The notes under the pieces: model-generated
The model's database searches: none
What the model saw: only the letters and a program-made list of their open reading frames with translations
Told to the model about the DNA's origin: nothing
Position numbers and translations under genes: made by a program
DNA from: Lachnospiraceae bacterium
Lineage (GTDB): Bacteria; Bacillota; Clostridia; Lachnospirales; Lachnospiraceae
DNA: 64,000 nt
NCBI GenBank assembly: GCA_910575035.1
Contig: CAJTDL010000021.1
Location: 1-64,000, forward strand
Direction: 5' to 3'
Shown: piece after piece, positions 1 to 7,594 of the stretch
How positions within the stretch are numbered: position 1 is the first letter of the stretch
Layout: each line of letters opens with the position of its first letter

Positions 1-134
1 ACAATTCAATTATACCAAACCAGATGGTATTCATGCTATTTTTTTGCCAGTTATTATTGGATTTTCAAGGTGCATACGCATTTATTCAAGTGCGAAGTTT
101 GAGTAAATATATTGTAGTAGGAGGAATGATAATA

Positions 135-578
135 ATGACAATTAGGACAATGAATATCGAGGATTTTGAAAATATATATGATTTATGGATACATACGGAA
201 GGAATGGGATTGAATACAACTGATGATTCAAGGGATGGAATTACCAAATATTTATTGCGAAATCCTAATACCTGCTTTGTCGCTGAGGATAACGGAAAAA
301 TCATAGGTGTTATTATGAGTGGACATGACGGACGCAGGGGCTTTATTCATCACACTACTGTCAAGAAAGAATACAGAGGACAGGGAATCGGAAAAAAACT
401 GGTCGATTCAGCGATGATGGCTTTGGAGGCAGAGGGCATACATAAAGTGGCATTGGTAGCATTTGATAAAAACGTATCGGGCAATGCTTTTTGGGAAAAG
501 ATTGGATTTACGGTAAGGGATGACTTGGTTTATAGAAATAAAAATATACATCAACTTACAAGGATTGATCTTATTTAA
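135..578 (+). CDS. GNAT family N-acetyltransferase
   Basis: A 147-residue single-domain GNAT. The acetyl-CoA loop is visible as YRGQGIGKKLV near residue 80, after the strand FIHHTTVKKE, and the C-terminal part has the usual N.A..FWEKIGF ending. The ATG was chosen because TAGGAGGA lies about ten bases upstream; the frame is open back to position 24 but has no ribosome site there. It leads a tight three-gene run with a second GNAT and a metallo-hydrolase. The acceptor substrate cannot be read from the sequence; small-molecule acetylation or resistance is an inference only. Confidence 0.85.
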   Translation: MTIRTMNIEDFENIYDLWIHTEGMGLNTTDDSRDGITKYLLRNPNTCFVAEDNGKIIGVIMSGHDGRRGFIHHTTVKKEYRGQGIGKKLVDSAMMALEAEGIHKVALVAFDKNVSGNAFWEKIGFTVRDDLVYRNKNIHQLTRIDLI

Positions 579-592
579 TATGGAGGCAGTAT

Positions 593-1093
593 ATGGAAAA
601 TCTAATTATAAGGTACGCAAAAAGAGAAGAACTTGAATCTGTAAATAAAATCCGCAAACAGGTCAATGAGGTTCATGTTAAGGGACGTCCGGATATATTT
701 CGTGAGGATGGGTGGCAGTTCATAGAACCATTTATATATACCAGATTCGACGAGGAAAACAGTGGGGTTATTATTGCCGCCACCATGGATGAAATAGTTG
801 GTTTTGCTGTGGTCCAGTATATAGTGAGACCGGAATCTCCTTTTAATAAGGAACGGAAATTTTTTCATATAGAGGAGTTTGGGGTAGATGAAAATCATAG
901 GCGGAAAGGCATTGCCACTGCCATGATTGATTTTGCCAAAGATGATGCAAAAAAACGTGGCTTTGAAAGAATAGAACTTGATATGTGGGAATTTAATGAC
1001 TGTGCATTAGCGTTTTATGAAAGTGCAGGCTTGAAGACTTATAGAAGATACATGGAATGTTATGTGGAAACAAAGGAGGCAGAGAAAGCATGA
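593..1093 (+). CDS. GNAT family N-acetyltransferase
   Basis: A 166-residue GNAT with motif A as NHRRKGIATAMIDFA near residue 102 and the C-terminal ALAFYESAGLK. TGGAGG lies a few bases before the ATG, and the gap to the preceding GNAT is only 14 bases. Its stop overlaps the start of the next gene (ATGA), so the three genes are probably one translationally coupled operon. It is not a close duplicate of the first GNAT, so the two probably act on different substrates. Confidence 0.86.
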   Translation: MENLIIRYAKREELESVNKIRKQVNEVHVKGRPDIFREDGWQFIEPFIYTRFDEENSGVIIAATMDEIVGFAVVQYIVRPESPFNKERKFFHIEEFGVDENHRRKGIATAMIDFAKDDAKKRGFERIELDMWEFNDCALAFYESAGLKTYRRYMECYVETKEAEKA

Positions 1094-1935
1094 ATGTAAT
1101 CATACTTGGTTCAGGAGGCTGTGTCAGTACGCCAAGAGCATGTTGTAACTGTCGTGTATGTACTGAAGCACGACAGAAAGGATTTCCTTATGCAAGAACG
1201 GGCTGTAGTCTGTTTATTGAAGATGTGAATCTATTGATTGATACGCCAGAAGATATCAATGCTTCATTGAATAATTCCGGCATACAGAAAGTTGAACATA
1301 TTTTATACAGCCATTGCGACCCTGACCACACAATGGGAATGCGCATAGTTGAACAATTGAAAATGGACTGGCTTGCCAATTCTCTTGGGAAGAAAACGGA
1401 TAATCCGATAGAAGTTGCTTCTTTACCTGCCATTCTTGCGGATATTAAAAAGCAAGGTACAAAGTATGGCTCAGCCATTGAATACTATGAGGCATGTGGT
1501 CTTATATATACAAAAGAAATTCGTGCTTTCAAAAATGACAATATTTTGATTGAGATTGTTCCTGTAGATGAACAAGAGCATGTGGCAATATTTATTATTT
1601 CTTCTAACAGTAAAAAGATAATTTATGCCCCATGTGATGTAAAGCCATTCCCAGAGTCAGCGAAATTTCAAGGTGCAGATGTTTTGATTATTGGCAATAC
1701 CATTGTCGGGGATATCTTAAAGGATGGCTTTGTATTAAATGAAGATAATCCACTGCGTAAAGAACTGTTTACTTTAAATGAAATTGATACAATACGAAAA
1801 CAGTATGGTATCAAAAGAGTTGTTATTACACATTTAGAAGAAGACTGGGGGAAATCATATGACGATTATAAGGAATTGGAGAGTGAGTTGAACTTAATAA
1901 ATTTTGCATATGATGGATTGAGAATAAGGCTATAA
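1090..1935 (+). CDS. MBL-fold metallo-hydrolase, PhnP-like
   Basis: A 281-residue metallo-beta-lactamase-fold protein. The N-terminal MNVIILGSGGCVSTPRACC resembles PhnP/PqqB-type phosphodiesterases, including a Cys cluster (residues about 15-30) that could bind a structural zinc. The metal motif reads SHCDPDHTMG: in the canonical HxHxDH the second His is replaced by Asp, so the metal site is not standard. Start set at the ATG with GGAGG ten bases upstream, overlapping the stop of the previous GNAT. A strong hairpin terminator follows the stop. Substrate unknown. Confidence 0.8.
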   Translation: MNVIILGSGGCVSTPRACCNCRVCTEARQKGFPYARTGCSLFIEDVNLLIDTPEDINASLNNSGIQKVEHILYSHCDPDHTMGMRIVEQLKMDWLANSLGKKTDNPIEVASLPAILADIKKQGTKYGSAIEYYEACGLIYTKEIRAFKNDNILIEIVPVDEQEHVAIFIISSNSKKIIYAPCDVKPFPESAKFQGADVLIIGNTIVGDILKDGFVLNEDNPLRKELFTLNEIDTIRKQYGIKRVVITHLEEDWGKSYDDYKELESELNLINFAYDGLRIRL

Positions 1936-1940
1936 TCGAG

Positions 1941-1968
1941 ATTAAGGGCTGGTTTTCCAGCCCTTAAT
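1941..1968. terminator. Bidirectional rho-independent terminator
   Basis: Perfect 12-bp inverted repeat ATTAAGGGCTGG / CCAGCCCTTAAT around a TTTT loop, between the stops of the convergent hydrolase gene (plus) and the DUF6061-like gene (minus). Confidence 0.8.
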
Positions 1969-1972
1969 ATTC

Positions 1973-2212
1973 TTACCACAGTTCTAAAGAATCTTCTGCA
2001 TCCACCCACATTTGCAAGCTGCCATCAAGTGCTAATCGTGCATACTCAAGCGGTTCGTCTATTGCCAAAGAATTTAAGGCACATCGAGAGACGGGAGTAG
2101 TTCGTAATCCATCTTCTGCTACATTACAGTCAATCCGTAGGATATATCCGTCAAAAGTGGTAACATCAACACTGTTGTGGTACATATTGTATTCTGCATA
2201 TATGAATTGCAT
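1973..2212 (-). CDS. DUF6061-like small mobile-element protein
   Basis: A 79-residue acidic protein (MQFIYAEYNMYHNSVDV... ending EDSLELW). The YAEYN opening, the xxxVTTFDGYILRID strand and the EPLEYARLALDG segment match what I recall of DUF6061, a family of small proteins carried on Clostridial mobile elements; function unknown. Convergent with the GNAT/MBL operon and sharing its terminator. The family name is from memory; the existence of the gene is better supported than the name. Confidence 0.6.
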   Translation of the reverse strand: MQFIYAEYNMYHNSVDVTTFDGYILRIDCNVAEDGLRTTPVSRCALNSLAIDEPLEYARLALDGSLQMWVDAEDSLELW

Positions 2213-2297
2213 ATCTTATCTATCCTTTCCTTTGCTAATTTAATTTTCGGAGAAATTTAAGAAAGCATTTCAATCAGTTCTTCCTGCTTGATTTATA

Positions 2298-2403
2298 TTG
2301 TGTTATAATTTGTTACAGGTTTTTCTTTCCCTTATTTTTGCCCTTATGAGAGTTCGTAACATGAGGGAAAAGGATATAACACAAGGGAAAGCATAAGGGC
2401 AAA
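2298..2403. repeat. Overlapping inverted repeats in a 345-bp gene-free stretch
   Basis: The stretch between 2213 and 2557 has no convincing gene. It holds two interlocking inverted repeats: TTGTGTTATA (2298-2307) with TATAACACAA (2375-2384), enclosing a near-perfect TTTCCCTTAT / ATGAGGGAAA pair, and the perfect 12-mer TTTGCCCTTATG (2337-2348) with CATAAGGGCAAA (2392-2403). The two cannot fold together in a simple hairpin. Possible roles are a recombination or transfer site, a protein-binding array or a structured RNA; the sequence does not decide. Confidence 0.7.
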
Positions 2404-2557
2404 TTCACTTGCTATAAATTTAGCGTTTTCAAGGGTTTGCGGACTTTTTGAAGATAAGATATAACAGTTAATAAGTGCTATAAAAAGTGTCATATCAGAA
2501 TTCCAGTTTGCTGAAAATTTGTGGAGAACGAAAAATTCAGAATTTGAGGGATAAAAT

Positions 2558-3028
2558 ATGGGAGTGTTAGAAACAGTTTTTAATTCAAGAAAATTTGATT
2601 TGAATGATGATGTTCTGATGGAATTTAATAATTATTTTGATGAAAAAAGTAGGGATTATAACAGCTTCTGTTTAGATGAAGAAGATATTACTTCCCTACG
2701 AAACCTTGTAGCACAGATTAAGGTTGCTGACTCAGATAGTGCAATTTATGTATCTACTTATGGCTATGAAATTACAAATAATAAAGGAGAAAAATCAACA
2801 TACGCCGATGCTCTTTGGATTGACACAGTTCTGCCTATTTCCAAAATAGAGGCACTTATTGAAGAAAGTGGTGTTGCTGAACCAAGTGATATTTCTTTTG
2901 TTAGCGATAGTGATGAATGTGGGAACTGTAAAGTATGGCTTATAGCTCATAAAGAGAATAATCCTTGTATTATTGAGATGACTGACCATAAGAAAATAGA
3001 CCATATGATAATATTATATTGGGATTGA
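2558..3028 (+). CDS. Hypothetical protein
   Basis: A 156-residue acidic protein (MGVLETVFNSRKFDLNDDV...) with no motif I recognise and no signal peptide or membrane segment. Two cysteines sit in ECGNCKVW near residue 128. GAGGG lies a few bases before the ATG. Single gene between the inverted-repeat stretch and a broken membrane-protein gene. Probably accessory cargo. Confidence 0.65.
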   Translation: MGVLETVFNSRKFDLNDDVLMEFNNYFDEKSRDYNSFCLDEEDITSLRNLVAQIKVADSDSAIYVSTYGYEITNNKGEKSTYADALWIDTVLPISKIEALIEESGVAEPSDISFVSDSDECGNCKVWLIAHKENNPCIIEMTDHKKIDHMIILYWD

Positions 3029-3100
3029 TGAATTATTAAAATTCCTGTTTGTCGAGAAGTCAAGAATAAAAAGAAATCGGAATTTCATAAGGAGAGGATA

Positions 3101-3771
3101 ATGGTTAAAGAAGTAAAATGGACAAAATATTTATGACTGAGCCTGCTCTCATTTGCAGCATTTATGCTTGAATATCTGTCAATATTCATAATTGAAGTTA
3201 TAATTCTGCATGTAGACATACAGAATTATACAATGCAGCAAAGAAGTATTCATTGTATCATAATGGTTTTTATGTGGGCGTTTTTCATTGGCGTTCTCCT
3301 GCTTTTTTCAAGGAAGCATTATCATTTTCCAGAAAGGGGAAGCAAAAGGGATAAGATTTCCTCGAAAAGTTGGATCGTAACGCTTGCTTGTTTCATTGGT
3401 TGCAAAATTATGACTTTCATTGATTGGCATACATTAAAGATTGTCGGAGAAGCACAGGGTAAAACCATATTCCAATTTTGCGCGCAATATTTATACTATA
3501 TATTTGAAGTAATGCTTGTCATTCTAATCATAATATACGGGCAAAAAGCAATTGAATCCTTGTTGCAAAAAGAAAGTCTAATTCCTTTTGGTGGTATTAT
3601 TTTAGCTATGACACGGGGGTTTTTCATTTCGTATCAAGAGGAGTAGGACTAGAAATATGGAATGGAATTTCTACTATGATATTTTCTGTTCTTAGTGGGG
3701 TAATGTATTTAAGATTAAATAGAAAATGCTTGTATAGCTATCTTTTCATCGCTATGGGGTATTTGCTATAA
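3101..3771 (+). pseudogene. Broken CPBP-like intramembrane protease family membrane protein
   Basis: The original start is probably the ATG at 3101 after AAGGAGAGGATA; that frame is closed by TGA at 3134-3136, then stays open with several hydrophobic segments to 3646. At the run GGGGGTTTTT near 3615 a one-base shift restores a frame reading GVFHFVSRG and a final membrane segment ending at 3771. The HFVSRG plus hydrophobic C-terminal layout resembles CPBP (CAAX-like) proteases, but the N-terminal Glu-Glu motif is not evident. Called a pseudogene because it has both a nonsense codon and a frameshift. Confidence 0.6.
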
Positions 3772-3824
3772 TCTCCCATTTATCGGGCGGACAACATATC
3801 ACCAAAAAGCCAGACACATAATAC

Positions 3825-3875
3825 GCAGAGTTGGCAGGCTTGTGAGCAATCACAGCCTGTCGGCTCTGCTCTTTT
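3825..3875 (+). terminator. Terminator hairpin with remnant of a Cys-rich KTR gene end
   Basis: A 16-bp stem (3825-3840 with 3854-3869, three G-T pairs) followed by TCTTTT. The stem sequence and the preceding CCAGACACATAATAC match the 3' ends of the KTR genes further right in the window, so this is the leftover tail of a fourth KTR-plus-terminator unit. Confidence 0.7.
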
Positions 3876-3962
3876 ATCCAAAGATAAACGAACATGATTT
3901 TATTTGAAATCAAATAGTATTCCCACCTTCCGAAAAAATATCCAAAAACTTTTTGGAAAGTA

Positions 3963-3992
3963 TTGACAAGCACTTATTTCATTCAGTATAAT
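3963..3992 (+). promoter_or_regulatory. Promoter of the mob leader, left copy
   Basis: TTGACA (3963-3968), 18-bp spacer, TATAAT (3987-3992). The same promoter occurs on the minus strand at 23474-23445 in the right copy. Transcription runs into a leader of about 550 bases before mobC. Confidence 0.75.
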
Positions 3993-4226
3993 AAAATACT
4001 CTTTTATGAGAACCACAACCAATTACATATCCTCACAGAATTTTGGAGTACAGCTTTACGCCGTACACGCCTGCGGTATGCGAACAGTAGATACCGCCGC
4101 TTTTGAAACTGCTTTGAACTGTCGGCAACAGATAAGCGTAACAGACAGTTTCGACTTTGAATCTCAAAGCCGGTTACATCATTGTGAAACCAAAACCGCA
4201 AGGGATAAGTCTATCCTTTTGTATTG

Positions 4227-4256
4227 GTCGGCACACATTGATGTGCCGGCTTTTTT
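4227..4256 (+). terminator. Attenuator-type terminator in the mob leader
   Basis: 9-bp stem GTCGGCACA / TGTGCCGGC with six Ts directly after, located between the promoter and mobC. Conserved in the right copy (minus strand, 23180-23209). A terminator inside a long leader suggests attenuation of the mobilization genes. Confidence 0.7.
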
Positions 4257-4451
4257 GCTGCCCAAATGCCGTTTACAACTAAATGACCGGCTGGATGGGA
4301 TATGATTTTGCGATAACCTCTTTTTTCGGAGAGTAAGCGAAACAACGCCGCCTGAGACGGGGGCAGGGACAGAAAAACGACATTCAGACAGACCGGCGGA
4401 AAACAACAGACCGTATGCGGCAGAAAGAGTGTCGCATACCGCAGCAAGCAG

Positions 4452-4473
4452 GGAAACTGTATTGACAGTTTCC
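4452..4473. other. Candidate oriT hairpin, left copy
   Basis: Perfect inverted repeat GGAAACTGT-ATTG-ACAGTTTCC about 80 bp upstream of the mobC start; the identical repeat is at 22965-22986 upstream of the intact mobC-mobA. Position and form fit an origin of transfer of a MOBP system. The nick site itself cannot be identified by eye. Confidence 0.45.
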
Positions 4474-4552
4474 GCCCCAACCGGCTTTAAGAGCCGATTG
4501 CCCTTTTGGGAATCCCCCAATCCCCTCAAAAATCCAAGAAAGGACTGATGTT

Positions 4553-5329
4553 ATGAATGAAGCCAAGAACAAAAATTTATTTATCCGTGTGAGCGAAAAA
4601 GAGAAAACTATCATTGAGCAGAACGCCAAAAGGTGCGGGCTTTCCGTGTCAGAGTATCTCCGCCAGCGTGCTTTGGGGTTTATGCCAAGAGCCGCCCTGC
4701 GATATGTTTCCAATGACAAAAAGACCGACGAGCGTATGTATGTCAGCGGCGTCAACTGCAACGCAAAGCGTGCGTATGAGCGTATGACGGCAACGAAAAA
4801 ACGCTTCGGGAAAACAGGCGGCAATGTGGCATACCACGGTTATCAGAGCTTTCAGGCCGGCGAAGCCACGCCTGAAGAAGCGCACAAAATCGGACTGGAA
4901 ACCGCAAGACGGATGTGGGGAAACGAGTATGAAGTTGTTGTTACCACACACCTTAATACAGATAATGTCCATAATCATTTTGTTGTAAACTCTGTATCCT
5001 TTCAGACGGGCAGGAAGTTTGAAAACCACATCTCCGACCACTACCGCCTACGGGAAATCTCCGATGCCGTATGTTTGGAACACGGGAAAAGCATCTTGAA
5101 AGACACAGAGTTTTACGGTGGGAGCAAAAAAGAATATTGGCAGAAACAAAACGGCGGGCTGTCACATCGGAAGATTTTGAAAGCGGATATTGATACCGCC
5201 CTCGCCCAGTCCGCCAACTTCAAAGCCTTTGAAACCCGTTTAAAGGATATGGGCTATGAAATCTGCCGTGGTGAAAACTTCGCCCCATTATTCCGTGAAA
5301 GGCACAGGAACACTTTGAAAGGCTCATAG
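4553..5329 (+). pseudogene. mobC-mobA deletion fusion (inactive mobilization remnant)
   Basis: Residues 1-47 are the N-terminus of MobC (ribbon-helix-helix relaxosome protein). The frame then jumps at a CTGC microhomology to about residue 41 of the MobA relaxase (RYVSNDKKTDERM) and keeps the HUH motif HNHFVVNS. Comparison with the intact copy (21230-22885, minus) indicates a deletion of about 275 bp that removes the MobC C-terminus and the N-terminal part of MobA, where MOBP relaxases carry their catalytic tyrosine. An extra C near 5283 shifts the frame, and the sequence then runs into a tnpV remnant. Not expected to nick DNA. Confidence 0.85.
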
Positions 5330-5460
5330 AGAACATGAAAAAGACACAATGCATAACAGAACGTCTAAAGGAAGAAAATTCCTTAGAATGGGTACAACGC
5401 CTTAATAACATAAGGGCTTGTGCGAGGGAGATTGTGAACGAGGAAATTATATATGCTTAA
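5308..5460 (+). pseudogene. C-terminal remnant of TnpV
   Basis: In-frame 50-residue tail EHFERLIENMKKTQCI... ending IVNEEIIYA, matching the C-terminal third of TnpV-type transposon proteins such as the full copy at 29818-30195. It is joined directly to the truncated relaxase, probably through CAGG microhomology. Confidence 0.7.
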
Positions 5461-5471
5461 TCAGCAAAGCG

Positions 5472-5497
5472 GCAGAGAGAAATCTCTGCTGTTTTTT
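5472..5497 (+). terminator. Rho-independent terminator after the tnpV remnant
   Basis: GCAGAGA-GAAA-TCTCTGC followed by TGTTTTTT. Confidence 0.75.
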
Positions 5498-5553
5498 CGG
5501 GAGAGTTTTGTGAATATAAATGGAAATTATTTATGAATATAAGGCGAAGCAGA

Positions 5554-5602
5554 TTGACAAAATCATAACAACGGAATATAATTAAACCTATGGTTTAATT
5601 AT
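5554..5602 (+). promoter_or_regulatory. Consensus promoter with overlapping 25-bp palindromic operator
   Basis: TTGACA (5554-5559), 17-bp spacer, TATAAT (5577-5582). The -10 overlaps a perfect palindrome at 5578-5602 with 11-bp arms ATAATTAAACC / GGTTTAATTAT around TAT. This is a textbook layout for self-repression by the TetR-type regulator encoded 18 bases downstream. Confidence 0.85.
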
Positions 5603-5619
5603 TGAAAGGAGATATACAG

Positions 5620-6261
5620 ATGGCACGCAGAAAAAAAGAACCAAAAAGCGTACATAGAGAAAATATTGCCGCTGCTGCTTCGGCATTGTTTATGGAGAAA
5701 GGGATTACGGCAACTTCCATGAATGATATAGCAAAAACGGCGGGATATAGCAAAGCAACATTATATGTGTACTTTGAGAACAAAGAGGAAATTATCGGTT
5801 ATTTAGTGTTAGACAGCATGAAAATACTTTACAGTTATATAACTTCTGCATTGGAGCAGCAGGAGGAAACAAAGGCAAGGTATGATATGATTTGTCGGGG
5901 GTTAGTCCTATACCAAGAAGAATTTCCTTTTTATTTTAGACTGGTGTTAGATAAAATTAACATGGATTTTGAAAGCCAAGATTATTTGCCCGAAGAGAAA
6001 GAAACCTATCAAGTCGGGGAGGAAATAAATGAAAAAATAAAGGATTTTTTAGTAAGCGGCATGAAAAAAGGCGATTTGCGTGATGACATAAAAATTATGC
6101 CTGCTATCTTTCAGTTTTGGGGTATGCTGTCAGGGCTTATCCAGTTGGCGGCAAATAAAGAAGAATACATTGAAAAAACAATACACTTATCTAAAAGTCA
6201 GTTTTTAGAGTATGGTTTTGATATGTTGTACCATTCGATTGAAAAGGAGGGAATGAAATGA
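5620..6261 (+). CDS. TetR/AcrR family transcriptional regulator
   Basis: A 213-residue TetR-type repressor. N-terminal helix-turn-helix (residues about 12-55): ENIAAAASALFMEKGI, then TSMNDIAKTAGYSKATLY and YFENKEEI. The ATG is preceded by AAAGGAGA; a TTG at 5602 in the same frame is less likely. The overlapping palindrome suggests autoregulation. The stop overlaps the next start (ATGA), so it is the first gene of a four-gene run with a flavoprotein, a membrane-anchored FMN-binding protein and a KTR protein. The ligand-binding domain is unassigned; a redox or toxic-compound signal is inferred from the neighbours. Confidence 0.9.
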   Translation: MARRKKEPKSVHRENIAAAASALFMEKGITATSMNDIAKTAGYSKATLYVYFENKEEIIGYLVLDSMKILYSYITSALEQQEETKARYDMICRGLVLYQEEFPFYFRLVLDKINMDFESQDYLPEEKETYQVGEEINEKIKDFLVSGMKKGDLRDDIKIMPAIFQFWGMLSGLIQLAANKEEYIEKTIHLSKSQFLEYGFDMLYHSIEKEGMK

Positions 6262-6833
6262 CCACGAATAAGAAATTGGTGCTTGCAATTTTAGGTAGCC
6301 CTCATAGAAACGGAAAGACAGCATCTATGATGGATATTGCAATCCACAGAGCAGCGGAGAAAGGCTATATGGTGAATAAAATAAATCTGTATGAAAGAAA
6401 TATCTCATTCTGCATAGGATGCCGTAACTGTATAGACACGAAAGTCTGTACGCAAAAAGATGATATACAGGAAATCGCCAGCCTTTTGCGTGAATGTCAA
6501 ATAGTCTTTCTTGCGGCTCCTGTTTATTGGGCAAATGTTCCTGCTCCTGTTAAAAACTTATTTGACCGATTATTAGGAACAGCTATGGAAGAAACAAGTA
6601 CTTTCCCAAAACCACGTCTGAAAGGGAAAAAATATATGGTTTTGACTTCCTGCAATACTCCCTTCCCATTTTCATGGATATTTGGACAAAGCAGGGGGGC
6701 AATACGGAATATGGACGAATTTTTTAAGACTGCAGGCATGAAACCAATAGGCAAAGTGGTTTATGCAGGTGCATCTTCTAAAAAGGAACTTCCAAAGCAC
6801 ATAACCAGAAAGATTGAGAGGTGTTTGAAATGA
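6258..6833 (+). CDS. NAD(P)H-dependent FMN reductase / flavodoxin-like protein
   Basis: A 191-residue flavodoxin-like protein of the iron-sulfur-flavoprotein/FMN reductase type. The FMN phosphate loop is GSPHRNGKTASMMD (about residues 13-26). A Cys pattern CIGCRNCIDTKVC sits near residues 51-63, as in ISF-type proteins, and the second FMN-contact AAPVYWANVPAPVKNLFDR follows. Translationally coupled on both sides by ATGA overlaps. It probably passes electrons from NAD(P)H to the membrane-anchored FMN protein encoded next; that partnership is an inference from the operon. Confidence 0.86.
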   Translation: MTTNKKLVLAILGSPHRNGKTASMMDIAIHRAAEKGYMVNKINLYERNISFCIGCRNCIDTKVCTQKDDIQEIASLLRECQIVFLAAPVYWANVPAPVKNLFDRLLGTAMEETSTFPKPRLKGKKYMVLTSCNTPFPFSWIFGQSRGAIRNMDEFFKTAGMKPIGKVVYAGASSKKELPKHITRKIERCLK

Positions 6834-7234
6834 GAATATCTAAAAAGAAAATAATTTCATTTATCATTTTACTTCTATTACTTATTGGTCTGATTTGTGG
6901 AGCAGTTTACTTAAAGAAAGTTGCTGATTATAAACGAGCCGTAGGGGAAACTACTATTGGTGAAATAGATATTGCTGATGTTTCCGATGGAATTTATATC
7001 GGAGAATATGATGTGAATTTTATATATGCCAAAGTGGAAGTAACTGTAGAAGATGGGGAAATTGTAAGTATTAACATTTTGGAGCATAGGCATGAACGTG
7101 GAAAAGCCGCAGAAAAAATTATAGAAAAAATAATTGAGGAACAGAAAATAGATGTTGATGCAGTTTCCGGCGCAACCAATTCAAGCACTGTCATAAAAAA
7201 GGCTGTTGAAAATGCGCTCAAAGGAGGACTGTAA
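6830..7234 (+). CDS. Membrane-anchored FMN-binding domain protein
   Basis: A 134-residue protein: lysine-rich N-terminus, one membrane segment (residues about 8-28), then an extracytoplasmic FMN-binding domain. The covalent flavinylation motif DxxSGAT is present at residues 110-116 (D-A-V-S-G-A-T), with Thr116 the expected FMN attachment site. The ATG inside the ATGA overlap was chosen; a GTG three codons upstream is possible. Together with the preceding flavoprotein this looks like a small transmembrane electron-transfer module. No ApbE flavin transferase is encoded nearby, so one elsewhere would be needed. Confidence 0.86.
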   Translation: MRISKKKIISFIILLLLLIGLICGAVYLKKVADYKRAVGETTIGEIDIADVSDGIYIGEYDVNFIYAKVEVTVEDGEIVSINILEHRHERGKAAEKIIEKIIEEQKIDVDAVSGATNSSTVIKKAVENALKGGL

Positions 7235-7237
7235 GAT

Positions 7238-7438
7238 ATGAACGAAAAAGCAAAATGGATACACTGTCCTGTTTGCAGAAATAAGACCCGTGACAGAATT
7301 AGAGAAGATACAGTTTTGAAAAACTATCCCCTCTACTGCCCGAAATGCAAGCAGGAAACATTGATTAAAGTAACGAATTTACAAATTACAGTCATTACAG
7401 AGCCAGACACTTTAGATGCAGAGCCGATGAATTTGTGA
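7238..7438 (+). CDS. Cysteine-rich KTR domain protein
   Basis: A 66-residue zinc-ribbon-like protein: CPVCRNKTRDRIREDT and CPKCKQE give two CxxC pairs that could hold one zinc. The NKTR segment gives the family its KTR name; function unknown, common on Firmicutes mobile elements. Starts three bases after the FMN-binding gene. A terminator stem begins inside its last codons. Three related copies or remnants lie within 12 kb. Confidence 0.82.
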   Translation: MNEKAKWIHCPVCRNKTRDRIREDTVLKNYPLYCPKCKQETLIKVTNLQITVITEPDTLDAEPMNL

Positions 7439-7468
7439 GAAATCACAGTTGTCGGTTCTGCTTTGTTA
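7418..7468 (+). terminator. Terminator overlapping the KTR stop codon
   Basis: GCAGAGCCGA (7418-7427) pairs with TCGGTTCTGC (7452-7461), with extended inner pairing TTGTGA / TCACAG, then TTTGTTA. Same design as the hairpins after the other KTR genes. Confidence 0.65.
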
Positions 7469-7513
7469 TATATAGATTTTAATTCAAATCCCTTTGACGG
7501 TAGATAGGGAATC

Positions 7514-7579
7514 TTGACATTTCTTTCTCAATACTGTATAATATAATACTATATTATACAATACTGTATTATACAGTAT
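7514..7579 (+). promoter_or_regulatory. Promoter and twin palindromes of the padR gene
   Basis: TTGACA (7514-7519), 17-bp spacer, TATAAT (7537-7542). Two palindromes follow: GTATAATATA-ATAC-TATATTATAC (7536-7559, overlapping the -10) and ATACTGTAT-T-ATACAGTAT (7561-7579). Dyads of this kind at the promoter suggest autoregulation by the PadR-type product. Confidence 0.8.
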
Positions 7580-7594
7580 TGAAAGGAAAAATAT

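Noticed and set aside
24-134. N-terminal extension of the first GNAT frame
   Set aside because: The frame is open but has no ribosome site; TAGGAGGA directly precedes the ATG at 135, where GNAT similarity starts.
4006-4305. 99-codon frame in the mob leader
   Set aside because: It crosses the conserved terminator and has no counterpart of equal frame in the right copy, where the differences do not follow codon positions.
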